Assembly: GCA_900553205.1 (NCBI GenBank)
Contig: USCK01000110.1
Location: 1-6,276, forward strand
Origin: an uncultured bacterium
GTDB taxonomy: Bacteria; Cyanobacteriota; Vampirovibrionia; Gastranaerophilales; Gastranaerophilaceae
Direction of reading: 5' to 3'
Length of the DNA: 6,276 nt
The position numbers and the translations under genes are program-made. The notes beneath the pieces were generated by a model that was not told the DNA's origin, did no database searches, and saw only the letters and a list, made by a program, of their open reading frames with translations. The number at the start of each line of letters is the position of its first letter. The stretch's first letter is position 1. Shown piece by piece: positions 1 to 5,900 of this stretch.

Positions 1-38
1 CTTGCCAATGTTGGATTGTAAGTTCCAATGCGGAATAG

Positions 39-59
39 ACCCTGAAATAAATTCAGGGT
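39..59. repeat. Hairpin repeat module, 8-bp stem
   Basis: An exact inverted repeat: ACCCTGAA at 39-46 and TTCAGGGT at 52-59, with a 5-nt ATAAA loop. It is flanked by further short palindromic pieces (CCAA/TTGG at 5-14 and TTCC/GGAA at 23-35), so the left edge of the window looks like a mosaic of small stems. No T-run follows on either strand, so an intrinsic terminator is unlikely. Similar CCTGAA/TTCAGG hairpins are commonly seen as dispersed intergenic repeats in bacterial genomes. That this one is dispersed is inferred, because only one copy is visible. Confidence 0.6.
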
Positions 60-117
60 GACTATTAAAAACTTTTGGAACAAAGCTCATTTAATCGTAT
101 TGTTAAATGCGTTCTGG

Positions 118-145
118 ATTGCCACGCCACTGCGTGGCTCGCAAT
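118..145. repeat. GC-rich hairpin repeat with nested ATTGC/GCAAT arms
   Basis: A perfect 7-bp stem (GCCACGC at 121-127, GCGTGGC at 132-138) closes a CACT loop. ATTGC (118-122) and GCAAT (141-145) add an outer inverted pair. It is strikingly GC-rich for this window. No U-tract follows on either strand, so a repeat element or an RNA-processing/attenuation structure is more likely than a Rho-independent terminator. It lies about 60 nt downstream of the stop of the minus-strand coiled-coil gene. Confidence 0.65.
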
Positions 146-148
146 GAC

Positions 149-167
149 AGGTTTGCATGAGATTCTT
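149..167 (+). repeat. Copy A of a 19-nt intergenic repeat
   Basis: AGGTTTGCATGAGATTCTT matches 17 of 19 bases with AGGCTTGTATGAGATTCTT at 5901-5919, in the same orientation. The match stops abruptly after GATTCTT: this copy continues into AATAACTTAGTTA, whereas the other continues into CGCCTACGG. Two copies in the two non-coding ends of a 6-kb window support a dispersed family. Confidence 0.65.
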
Positions 168-207
168 AATAACTTAGTTACTTAGCTCTTATTTACTTCT
201 TTTAAAC

Positions 208-807
208 CTATCTAAACAACCCGATTAGTTTTTGAAGGAAACTTTCTCTCTTTTCTAATTGTTCGATTCTTTCTGCAAGTTTTTTGTTATGGTCAATCAA
301 TTCTTGAACCTGTTGTGATAATATCTCGTTATCTTTTTTATATCCACCTGCTTCAATAAGCTTTTCTGCCATATCAGAATTTTTGATATCTTCTGTTATC
401 TTTTTGGCAACAGATTCTGCAAGCATTTGTAATGTTTGAGTGGTTACATCAAGTGTCAGGTTTCTCAATTCAGATTTGTTTGAGGTTTGAGTAGATGCAA
501 GCTCATTATTTTCGATATTAGAAGGCAAATCTATCGGAGTATTATTCTCCAATACTGTTGTTTCAGTGTTTGGGTTTTCTACATTTCTCAATTTTCTGAT
601 AATTTGTTGGTCAGAGAATCCTTGAGCCTTTAGGTTAATACCTTTTTTAATCTTTTCAATAGCATAATCGTCATAATATTCTTCTTTTTGTTCATTTTCA
701 TAAACGGCTTCTATGTTCCAAGAAGATATAAATGCAGATAGAGTGCGTCTATCTATATAATAGTTTTCAGAATTAAGTTTTAGAAGAATATCATTTTTAT
801 TATACAT
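208..807 (-). CDS. HTH-like N-terminal plus C-terminal coiled-coil protein (MerR/RacA-like architecture)
   Basis: A 199-aa protein of unknown specific function. Residues about 5-75 look like a MerR-type winged helix-turn-helix: a YYIDRRTLSAFI helix-turn segment, a basic/aromatic stretch with a YYDD wing-like motif (44-47), then a helix GINLKAQGFSDQQIIRKL typical of the second half of such domains. Residues about 80-115 are an Asn/Thr/Ser-rich linker. A helical region follows from 120, with a heptad-like coiled coil at about 160-190 and a short amphipathic tail (SFLQKLIGLFR). The start is ATG at 807, only 9 nt after the smpB stop. Its AAGG ribosome-binding site overlaps that stop codon, so translation is probably coupled to smpB. 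It could be a transcription factor or a nucleoid/cell-pole protein; the fold is recognised with moderate confidence and the role is unknown. Confidence 0.8.
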   Translation of the reverse strand: MYNKNDILLKLNSENYYIDRRTLSAFISSWNIEAVYENEQKEEYYDDYAIEKIKKGINLKAQGFSDQQIIRKLRNVENPNTETTVLENNTPIDLPSNIENNELASTQTSNKSELRNLTLDVTTQTLQMLAESVAKKITEDIKNSDMAEKLIEAGGYKKDNEILSQQVQELIDHNKKLAERIEQLEKRESFLQKLIGLFR

Positions 808-816
808 TTTTTAACC

Positions 817-1263
817 TTATCTTTTAATTTGTCTTGCAATATCACGTTCTTGTGTCTTTTTAGTAATAGCTTCTCTTTTGTCATAAAGCTTTTTACCTTT
901 TGCAAGTCCGATTTCTAATTTTGCTAACCCTTCAACAAAAAACATTTCAAGTGGGATAATTGAATACCCGTCTTTTTTTACTTTTGTGTGAATTTTGAGT
1001 ATTTCTTTTTTGTTTAATAAAAGTTTGCGTATCCTGTCTGGTTTGTGATTATATCTATTCCCTTGTTCATAAGGTGATATATGAGCACCGTACAAAAATA
1101 CTTCCCCGTCCTCTATTTTCGCAAAACTGTCCTTGAGGTTCACTGCGTTGCGTCTTACGGATTTGATTTCTGTTCCTGTCAAAACTATTCCTGCAGTATA
1201 TTTTTCAAAAATCGTAAAATCGTGAAACGCTTTTCTATTTGTTGTGATAATTTTTTTACCCAT
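817..1263 (-). CDS. smpB: SsrA-binding protein SmpB
   Basis: A 148-aa SmpB, the tmRNA partner that brings Ala-tmRNA into stalled ribosomes for trans-translation in the cytoplasm. Family hallmarks are in order: NRKAFHDF (9-16), AGIVLTGTEIKSVR (24-37), NLKDSFAKI (42-50), GEVFLYGAHISPYEQGN (53-69), NHKPDRIRKLLL (72-83), and GLAKGKKLYDKRE (119-131). The basic C-terminal tail is present but slightly short; this is the part that enters the empty mRNA channel. ATG at 1263 gives the standard N-terminus. No strong Shine-Dalgarno is visible before it. Instead a TATAAT lies 7 nt upstream, raising the possibility of a leaderless transcript in addition to read-through from the 82-aa gene 43 nt upstream. 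The tmRNA gene ssrA is not in the window. Confidence 0.97.
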   Translation of the reverse strand: MGKKIITTNRKAFHDFTIFEKYTAGIVLTGTEIKSVRRNAVNLKDSFAKIEDGEVFLYGAHISPYEQGNRYNHKPDRIRKLLLNKKEILKIHTKVKKDGYSIIPLEMFFVEGLAKLEIGLAKGKKLYDKREAITKKTQERDIARQIKR

Positions 1264-1270
1264 AGTTTGA

Positions 1271-1299
1271 ATTATAATCCAAACTTTTTTGAATGAAAA
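1271..1299 (-). promoter_or_regulatory. Candidate sigma-70 promoter directly before smpB
   Basis: On the minus strand, a perfect -10 TATAAT (1276-1271) lies 17 nt downstream of TTTTCA (1299-1294), a 4/6 match to TTGACA. The -10 ends 7 nt before the smpB ATG, so initiation would fall at or next to the start codon. In AT-rich DNA such matches also occur by chance. Confidence 0.35.
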
Positions 1300-1306
1300 G
1301 ATATTG

Positions 1307-1555
1307 TTAAGGTTTTACTTCATTTGCAGTTTGTTTAAATTCTTTTAAAGTTTCAGGAGAATTTTTTTCAAAGAATTTTCCATACTCAAGACTATCTAGT
1401 TTGAACTGTCTTAATTTCAACACTTCTTTATCATCTAGTATTTGCTTTGATTTATAAAGTCCATCAGGTACATATTTAACTCTTTGTTTGTATTCAGCTT
1501 GACTGCTTATATAATCTTTTGTCAAAATACCATTATCTAGCATTTTTTTATCCAT
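1307..1555 (-). CDS. Small hypothetical protein, 82 aa
   Basis: I do not recognise this gene. The product is soluble, charged and predicted helical, with many Lys/Glu/Asp residues, no cysteines, no signal peptide and no membrane segment. It reads like a small alpha-helical protein, with segments such as SKQILDDKEVLKLRQF and SPETLKEFKQTANEV. It is on the same strand as its neighbours, 43 nt upstream of smpB and 80 nt downstream of the radical SAM gene. The start is uncertain: ATG at 1555 has only an AAAGAA-type upstream sequence, while Met5 is preceded by GGAT at a better distance. Its place in a run of co-directional genes supports it being real, but conservation is unknown. Confidence 0.6.
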   Translation of the reverse strand: MDKKMLDNGILTKDYISSQAEYKQRVKYVPDGLYKSKQILDDKEVLKLRQFKLDSLEYGKFFEKNSPETLKEFKQTANEVKP

Positions 1556-1635
1556 TTCTTTATAAGCAACTTTGTATAATCATAATACTCCCAATTTTAT
1601 AATAGTTGTGTAGTACATTTATTGTATTATAGAAA

Positions 1636-2553
1636 TTAAAACTTAGAACCTTGATATGAATTTCTGCGTAATAATTCTTTATCAATCTTATTTAGGCAAT
1701 CTAGTTTTTTACCTATCCAACGTGGGGCAATAAGTTCTTTTTTTAACCCATTACCAGCAAGACGATGAATTGTTGTATTTTGAGGTAAATATTCCAAAAA
1801 GTCACAAACAGTATTTATGTATTCATCTTCTGACATAAAATCAACCTCTTTATTGGCATACATTTGAGCCAGTTTGGTGTTTTCTAATGCACATAACATG
1901 TGTATTTTTACTCCATCAACTCCCAATTCTGCCAATTTTTGAGCTGTTTGCATCATTTCCTCATGAGTTTCCCACAAGCCCAATATAACATGGACGCAAA
2001 CATTTATTCCTCTTTTTTTTGTTGCTTCATAACTTTTTAAAAATGTTTCAAAAGTTTCACCACGATTAACTTTTTCTAATGTTTTGTCATGTATTGTTTG
2101 TAGCCCGTATTCAATCCAAGTGTAATAGTCCTTTGATATATCTCCTATTAAATCCAGTTTGTCATCATCAACGGAATCAGGACGAGTACCAATAGACAAG
2201 CCAACTATATCTTTGTGAGTTAGAGCTGATTTATAGATTGTTTCAAGTTCACTTACTGGCTTGTAGGTGTTTGTATAGGCTTGAAAATATGACATAAATT
2301 TTTCTGCCTTAAATCGTTTTGATAATGTTTCTACACCAGTAAGGATTTGGTTTTCTATTGATAAAGTGTTTGAATGTGCTTGAGAAAAACTTCCTGAGCC
2401 ATCACAAAAAATACACCCTCCTGTAGATATCGTTCCATCTCTGTTCGGACACGAAAATCCTGCATCAAGGGTGATTTTATAAACTTTTGCATTAAATTTA
2501 TTTTTTAAAAACGCACTAAATTGGTTATAGCGTTTGTCTGTATTATTGAACAT
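1636..2553 (-). CDS. Radical SAM protein, TIGR01212/YhcC family
   Basis: A 305-aa AdoMet radical enzyme of the YhcC/YtqA type; the reaction of this family is not established to my knowledge. The [4Fe-4S] ligands are the spaced cysteines C35, C47 and C50 (CPNRDG, then GGCIFC), which is the family's CX11CX2C arrangement rather than plain CX3CX2C. Further family motifs are KRYNQFSAFLK (7-17), SYFQAYTNTYKP (88-99), GLSIGTRPDSV (118-128), WIEYGLQT (146-153), HVILGLWETHEEM (188-200) and KIHMLCALENTKLA (216-229). The end, with APRW near 277-279, is typical, so the gene is complete. ATG at 2553 starts 17 nt after the zinc-ribbon gene. The only purine-rich site, AGAAGG, overlaps that gene's end and lies about 20 nt from the ATG, so translation may depend on coupling. 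Confidence 0.93.
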   Translation of the reverse strand: MFNNTDKRYNQFSAFLKNKFNAKVYKITLDAGFSCPNRDGTISTGGCIFCDGSGSFSQAHSNTLSIENQILTGVETLSKRFKAEKFMSYFQAYTNTYKPVSELETIYKSALTHKDIVGLSIGTRPDSVDDDKLDLIGDISKDYYTWIEYGLQTIHDKTLEKVNRGETFETFLKSYEATKKRGINVCVHVILGLWETHEEMMQTAQKLAELGVDGVKIHMLCALENTKLAQMYANKEVDFMSEDEYINTVCDFLEYLPQNTTIHRLAGNGLKKELIAPRWIGKKLDCLNKIDKELLRRNSYQGSKF

Positions 2554-2570
2554 AATATTGTTGTTATAGA

Positions 2571-2744
2571 TTAACCTTCTCTATGTTCATTTTCTTCTAA
2601 AATCGGATAAACATAATGTTCACCACAGTTTGGACAAACAACTTCTTGTTGTTTACCATGTTCAAGTTCTGCAACTTCAAACAAAGTTTTGCAACCTGAT
2701 TGTGTACATCTGATAGCCCATGTAGGTCTTACTAATCTTGCCAT
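2571..2744 (-). CDS. 57-aa zinc-ribbon protein (short gene)
   Basis: A short, clearly supported gene. Read on the minus strand from CAT at 2742-2744, the frame is open for 57 codons to TAA at 2571-2573. It is preceded by GGAG 8 nt before the ATG (2753-2756), the best ribosome-binding site in the minus-strand cluster. The protein starts MARLVRPTWAIRC and carries two cysteine pairs: C13 and C18 (CX4C), and C37 and C40 in CPNC. Together these form a likely four-Cys zinc ribbon, followed by an acidic tail (EENEHREG). The spacing is not that of rubredoxin (two CX2C pairs). It is the first gene of the minus-strand cluster, behind its own candidate promoter, and just upstream of the radical SAM gene. 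Function unknown; nucleic-acid binding, a protein-interaction role or metal delivery to its neighbour are all possible. Confidence 0.85.
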   Translation of the reverse strand: MARLVRPTWAIRCTQSGCKTLFEVAELEHGKQQEVVCPNCGEHYVYPILEENEHREG

Positions 2745-2752
2745 TTTTTAAT

Positions 2753-2756
2753 CTCC
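2753..2756 (-). promoter_or_regulatory. Ribosome-binding site of the zinc-ribbon gene
   Basis: GGAG on the minus strand, 8 nt upstream of the ATG at 2744. It fixes the start of the 57-aa gene. Confidence 0.75.
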
Positions 2757-2778
2757 ATCTTTTTTATTACATATTAAC

Positions 2779-2784
2779 ATTATA
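2779..2784 (-). promoter_or_regulatory. -10 box for the minus-strand zinc-ribbon/radical SAM transcript
   Basis: A perfect TATAAT on the minus strand in GGCTATAATG, giving a predicted leader of about 28 nt before the zinc-ribbon ATG. The -35 region at 17-18 nt spacing is poor (AT-only), so the call rests on the -10 and its position in a divergent spacer. Confidence 0.5.
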
Positions 2785-2811
2785 GCCTGTGTTTGTAAAT
2801 AAAATTTTTCA

Positions 2812-2842
2812 TTGTGATAAAATTAAAAAGTGAAGATATAAT
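2812..2842 (+). promoter_or_regulatory. Promoter of the five-gene plus-strand operon
   Basis: A perfect -10 TATAAT at 2837-2842. A 4/6 -35 match, TTGTGA (2812-2817), lies at a slightly long 19-nt spacing. Initiation near 2849 would give a leader of about 20 nt containing GAGG (2860-2863), 5 nt before the ATG at 2869. No room is left for a riboswitch. No second promoter is needed for the downstream overlapping genes. Confidence 0.6.
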
Positions 2843-2868
2843 ATCCTTTATTTGACAAAGAGGCAATT

Positions 2869-3738
2869 ATGAAGAAATTTTTAGTATTAATATTAACAAT
2901 TTTATTTGGTTCAAATATCGCAATGGCAGAGGCAACATATTGTTGCTCAGTACCGGAAAATTTGTCATCACCCGTAGCAAGAGGGCTTACAAATGCTATG
3001 GGGTGTAATTTTGTAGCAAAAAAAGCAGCAAAATCAGCGATAATAAAACTATTAAAACGTCATTCTCAAGGTGATTATGATGTAAAAATAGATTCTTATT
3101 CTGCAATAGATTTGAAAAAAGGTAAGTTCAAATCTGCAGAGGTTACAGGCAAGAATGTTAATGTCAAAGGAATATATATTTCTAATCTAAAAATGAATAC
3201 TCTTTGCGATTTCAACTGGGTTGATTACAACCAAAAACCTGCAGTATTTTATACTGATGTACCTGTAAAATTTAACGCAGAAATTTCAGAAGATGATCTG
3301 AACAAAACTCTTATAGATTTGGGTTATATCAAAAAAATAACTGATTTAAATATTGGTGGTGTTTCTTTCTTTAAGATAGATAATGTAAGTTTTAAACTGA
3401 AAAACAGTAAACTATATCTTATTGCACACATGAAAGCACCGTTGTTATTGGGCGACAAATCTATCAAATTTACCTTCTCAGGCAAACTTAATATAGAAAA
3501 AGGTAAAATCGTTCTTGAAAATGTACAATCAGAAAATCTACGCAATATAGATATGGGCAAATTCTTGGATATGATGAATTCTCTAAATCCTTTTGATATG
3601 CCACTTGATATATTTAAAGGTACAGAAACAACAATGTCTGTAGAAGATGTGAAAATCGTAGAAAACAAAATTTGTGTTAATGGTATTATTGTAGTAAAGA
3701 GGTCTTGTAATGGGCAGACGGAAGAAGAAAAACAATAA
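2869..3738 (+). CDS. Secreted DUF2993/LmeA-like protein
   Basis: A 289-aa exported protein. Residues 1-20 form a classical Sec signal peptide (KK start, hydrophobic core, AMA|EA cleavage) with no lipobox, so a soluble periplasmic or surface protein is predicted. The body resembles DUF2993, a family common in cyanobacteria and actinobacteria; mycobacterial LmeA binds phospholipid. The beta-rich pattern includes DLKKGKFKSAEVTGKNVNVKGIYISNL (residues 81-107, in part), an acidic EISEDDLNK segment (138-146) where the family typically has its helix, and repeated G-K-x-x-x-L/V strands to about 275. Six cysteines remain after cleavage (25, 26, 46, 113, 269, 280), compatible with disulfides. GAGG 5 nt before the ATG supports the start. 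It heads the operon and overlaps the GerMN gene by 29 nt. Lipid binding is inferred from the family. Confidence 0.75.
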   Translation: MKKFLVLILTILFGSNIAMAEATYCCSVPENLSSPVARGLTNAMGCNFVAKKAAKSAIIKLLKRHSQGDYDVKIDSYSAIDLKKGKFKSAEVTGKNVNVKGIYISNLKMNTLCDFNWVDYNQKPAVFYTDVPVKFNAEISEDDLNKTLIDLGYIKKITDLNIGGVSFFKIDNVSFKLKNSKLYLIAHMKAPLLLGDKSIKFTFSGKLNIEKGKIVLENVQSENLRNIDMGKFLDMMNSLNPFDMPLDIFKGTETTMSVEDVKIVENKICVNGIIVVKRSCNGQTEEEKQ

Positions 3739-4348
3739 TTTTAGAAATATGGGGCTTGGCGCTCTCGTTGCTATTGTTGGTGTTTATGGTTATTTAGCTT
3801 ATGTGAACGGTGATTTTACAAATCTACAGATGCCACATATAAGCTTCTTTGATAAATACAAAAATCAGGCTCGTATCCAAGAACCAATGACACCTGAAGA
3901 TATCATTCAACAAGTTCCTGTAGTCAAAAAAGAAGATAAAAAAGTCAAAGTATTCTTTATAGAACATACTGACGGAAAAGATGTCTATAGAACAGTTTTG
4001 CGTACAAACAATACCGGCATGTCGGATATAGAATATGCCGTAAAAACACTTGTTGCAGGGCCAACAAAATATGAAAAGAACAAAGGTGTATATTCAGAAA
4101 TCCCACCTACAAAAGTTTTGTTCGTAAAAGAAACGGCAGACAGAGTTTCAATAAACCTTTCTGACTCCTTCGGTAACGGTGGTGGAGCTGATAGCTTGTA
4201 CAAAAGAATGTATCAGTTAATAAAGACCGTCAACTACAATACTTCAAAACCTGTATATCTTTTGATGAATGGTCAGTTGGTAGAAACTATAGGTGGTGAG
4301 GGACTAATGCTAAAACAACCTCTTAACGGGAGTTCATTAGATGACTAA
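3710..4348 (+). CDS. Membrane-anchored GerMN-domain protein
   Basis: A 212-aa protein with a very basic N-terminus (GRRKKKNNN), one membrane segment at about 14-33, a linker, and a GerMN domain at about 78-196 outside the membrane. GerMN signatures are the paired motifs LVAGPTKYEKNKGVYSEIP (114-132) and VSINLSDSF (146-154), followed by a helix and a final PVYLLMNGQ strand. The domain is known from the Bacillus spore germination protein GerM and from lipoprotein LpqB, and also occurs in non-sporulating bacteria including cyanobacteria, where its role is cell-envelope related but not well defined. The basic stretch makes N-in topology likely. The start is ATG at 3710, with GAGG 7 nt upstream lying inside the DUF2993-like gene. 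That gives a 29-nt overlap in another frame. Spore germination should not be inferred from the domain name. Confidence 0.88.
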   Translation: MGRRKKKNNNFRNMGLGALVAIVGVYGYLAYVNGDFTNLQMPHISFFDKYKNQARIQEPMTPEDIIQQVPVVKKEDKKVKVFFIEHTDGKDVYRTVLRTNNTGMSDIEYAVKTLVAGPTKYEKNKGVYSEIPPTKVLFVKETADRVSINLSDSFGNGGGADSLYKRMYQLIKTVNYNTSKPVYLLMNGQLVETIGGEGLMLKQPLNGSSLDD

Positions 4349-4592
4349 AGATTTGGATTATTACTTGAATCTTGATTGGACATTGATTGAAGGTGAAGAT
4401 TTAGATTTCAATGGTAATCCGTATCACTATATAGAGATAAAAGAAATTCCGAGTTTCGTATTCTGTGCCAAAACTAGAGAGAAAGCTCTTGAGAACTACA
4501 AAAAACAACTAAGACTATCCTTGATGATTATGTTAGAGGACGGGGACAGAATTTACGAACCTGGAGAAGAATTGGAAGAAGATTTTGAATAA
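4341..4592 (+). CDS. HicB-like small protein without a toxin partner
   Basis: An 83-aa acidic protein resembling the HicB antitoxin fold (partial RNase H-like). The strand pattern is YYLNLDWTLIE, then YHYIEIKEIPSFVFCAKTREKALENYKKQL (residues 28-57, in part), where the usual HicB has a Y-x-x-x-v-x-E-l-P-g-x-x-x-x-g-x-T-x-E-E-A-l-x-N pattern. It then ends near GDRIYEPGEEL. There is no room for the C-terminal DNA-binding domain of many HicBs, and no HicA-like ORF (about 60 aa, dsRBD-like with a catalytic His) lies next to it. ATG at 4341 overlaps the GerMN stop by 8 nt and has GGGAG (4328-4332) 8 nt upstream. Its placement between an envelope gene and rimI argues for a housekeeping or regulatory use of the fold rather than a toxin-antitoxin pair. 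Confidence 0.75.
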   Translation: MTKDLDYYLNLDWTLIEGEDLDFNGNPYHYIEIKEIPSFVFCAKTREKALENYKKQLRLSLMIMLEDGDRIYEPGEELEEDFE

Positions 4593-5112
4593 GTTAGAGA
4601 TAAAGTTTGACATATTAAGACTTGAAGATTTAGACGCTCTTATACAAATAGAAGCTACTGCGTATGGACCTCATCACTGGTCAAGAGATTCTTTTGTTGC
4701 AGAAATCAACAACAAAATTGCAAGGTATTATGCTGTCAAAAATATGCAAGATGAGCTTATTGGTTATATTGGGGTTTGGAATATAGTTGATGAAACGCAT
4801 ATTACGACAATCGCAGTGAGAGAAGATTACCGTAGAAAAGGGATTGCAGAATCTCTTATTGCTAAAATAATAGAGGATTGTTATAATAGCTTTATAAAAT
4901 ATATAACACTTGAAGTCAGAGCAAGTAATGCACCTGCAATAGGTTTGTACTCAAAATTCGGAATGAAATCTTTGGGTACAAGAAAAGGATATTATCAGGA
5001 TAACGGAGAAGATGCTTTTATAATGTGGTCAGATAATATTTTCTCTGATAGTTTTAAAGAATTGTATGCAAGAAATAAGCAAGATATTGAAAACCGTTTA
5101 ATAATAAAATGA
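4585..5112 (+). CDS. rimI: RimI-type ribosomal protein S18 alanine N-acetyltransferase
   Basis: A 175-aa GNAT enzyme that transfers acetyl from acetyl-CoA to a protein N-terminus; in enterobacteria RimI acts on Ala1 of ribosomal protein S18. The acetyl-CoA loop is VREDYRRKGIAESLI (78-92). The conserved LEVRASN block (109-115) contains E110, and LYSKFG contains Y122. The two are spaced exactly as the Salmonella general base/acid pair E103/Y115. The RKGYYQDNGEDAFIMW end (133-148) is also typical. A charged tail of about 25 residues extends beyond the usual end. The start is TTG at 4585, supported by GGAAG (4574-4578) and by the lack of an in-frame ATG before the conserved domain. It overlaps the HicB-like gene by 8 nt. 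Substrate is inferred; a tRNA t6A-related RimI partner role is an alternative. Confidence 0.88.
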   Translation: MNKLEIKFDILRLEDLDALIQIEATAYGPHHWSRDSFVAEINNKIARYYAVKNMQDELIGYIGVWNIVDETHITTIAVREDYRRKGIAESLIAKIIEDCYNSFIKYITLEVRASNAPAIGLYSKFGMKSLGTRKGYYQDNGEDAFIMWSDNIFSDSFKELYARNKQDIENRLIIK

Positions 5113-5792
5113 CAAAAAGATTAGAAGCACAATTAAATAAATTCGTAAACAAGGGAGAAGCTGCAAAATTCACGCTTGGTACACTTGTTTTGATGGCTTG
5201 TTGTATCTTGCTTATTATTATTTCGACTTTTACTCAGTTTAGTTTTACACACCCGATTATCCCTGCAGATATTTTTACTCACTGGGGAAAATATTTTACA
5301 GAGAACGGGACTAACTGGCATGGGTTTTTGAAGCATTATAAATACATTCCACAGATTCCTGTTGTGTTTTTTATATTGAGCTTGTTGGATAGAAAATATG
5401 CTATTTTGACAATAACTGCTTATATTATTCTCGGCTTAGTCGGTTATCCGATATTTGCTTTGGGTGGTGGTTGGAAATATATATTTCAATATGGGTTTTA
5501 TTATATTTTAGGATATATTCCAGCTTTATTCTTTGCAGGTTCTATCGTAAAAGGTAATTACTCATTTGTGAATATCTTAAAATCTGTTTTTGTTGGTGTT
5601 ATTGTAATCCACTTGATTGGCAGTTTGGGAATGATTTTTATAGCAACTCTTAAACACGAATCTTCAACTTCAATTTTTGGCTGGGTGCTAACAATGAGTG
5701 GTATGAAAATGTTTTATGATATGTTCTTTGCAGTTATTGCAATGTATATTGGACAAGTTGTAAAACGTGTCCTTTGGATTGTTATGAGTTAA
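5109..5792 (+). CDS. bioY: BioY-family biotin transporter S-component
   Basis: A 227-aa integral membrane protein matching BioY, the substrate-binding component of biotin ECF transporters. About six hydrophobic segments are visible (roughly 23-43, 80-93, 97-115, 129-147, 157-180, 203-222). Family features are the YIPQIPVVFF turn (79-88, equivalent to the P-x-x-P region before helix 2), the GLVGYPIFALGGGW block (109-122), and YGFYYILGYIPALFFAG (128-144), equivalent to the glycine-rich GGYLLG stretch. It is longer than typical BioY (about 180-200 aa) because of a long loop at about 44-78. Its ATG overlaps the rimI stop (ATGA, 4 nt) and no Shine-Dalgarno is visible, so translation is probably by coupling. 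No EcfA/EcfT energising genes, bio biosynthesis genes or BirA-type operator are in the window. Confidence 0.8.
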   Translation: MTKRLEAQLNKFVNKGEAAKFTLGTLVLMACCILLIIISTFTQFSFTHPIIPADIFTHWGKYFTENGTNWHGFLKHYKYIPQIPVVFFILSLLDRKYAILTITAYIILGLVGYPIFALGGGWKYIFQYGFYYILGYIPALFFAGSIVKGNYSFVNILKSVFVGVIVIHLIGSLGMIFIATLKHESSTSIFGWVLTMSGMKMFYDMFFAVIAMYIGQVVKRVLWIVMS

Positions 5793-5900
5793 TAATTTTT
5801 TGTTTATATTATTATGACATCAAACTGACAGATTCCGTATCGTAGTCCCGAATGACTAAAATATTCCGTCATATTGAGAGTTAGCGAAATATCTCTCACA

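Noticed and set aside
1081..1296. Plus-strand open frame of 71 codons
   Set aside because: It lies antisense within smpB, whose family match is unmistakable; the translated sequence looks like a shadow and has no ribosome-binding site.
1598..1631. TATAATA/TATTATA inverted repeat between the radical SAM and 82-aa genes
   Set aside because: It is an all-A/T 7-bp stem with a 20-nt loop; this is too weak and too likely by chance to call a terminator or operator.
3324..3668. Minus-strand open frame of 114 codons
   Set aside because: It is antisense to the DUF2993-like gene, which has a signal peptide, promoter and ribosome-binding site. The antisense frame has no recognisable features.
3985..4203. 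Minus-strand open frame of 72 codons
   Set aside because: It is a shadow of the GerMN coding region.
5133..5336. Minus-strand open frame of 67 codons
   Set aside because: It is antisense to bioY, with no supporting signals.
5793..5820. Intrinsic terminator after bioY
   Set aside because: There is a T-run at 5796-5801, but only weak A/T pairing around it and no GC stem before it.
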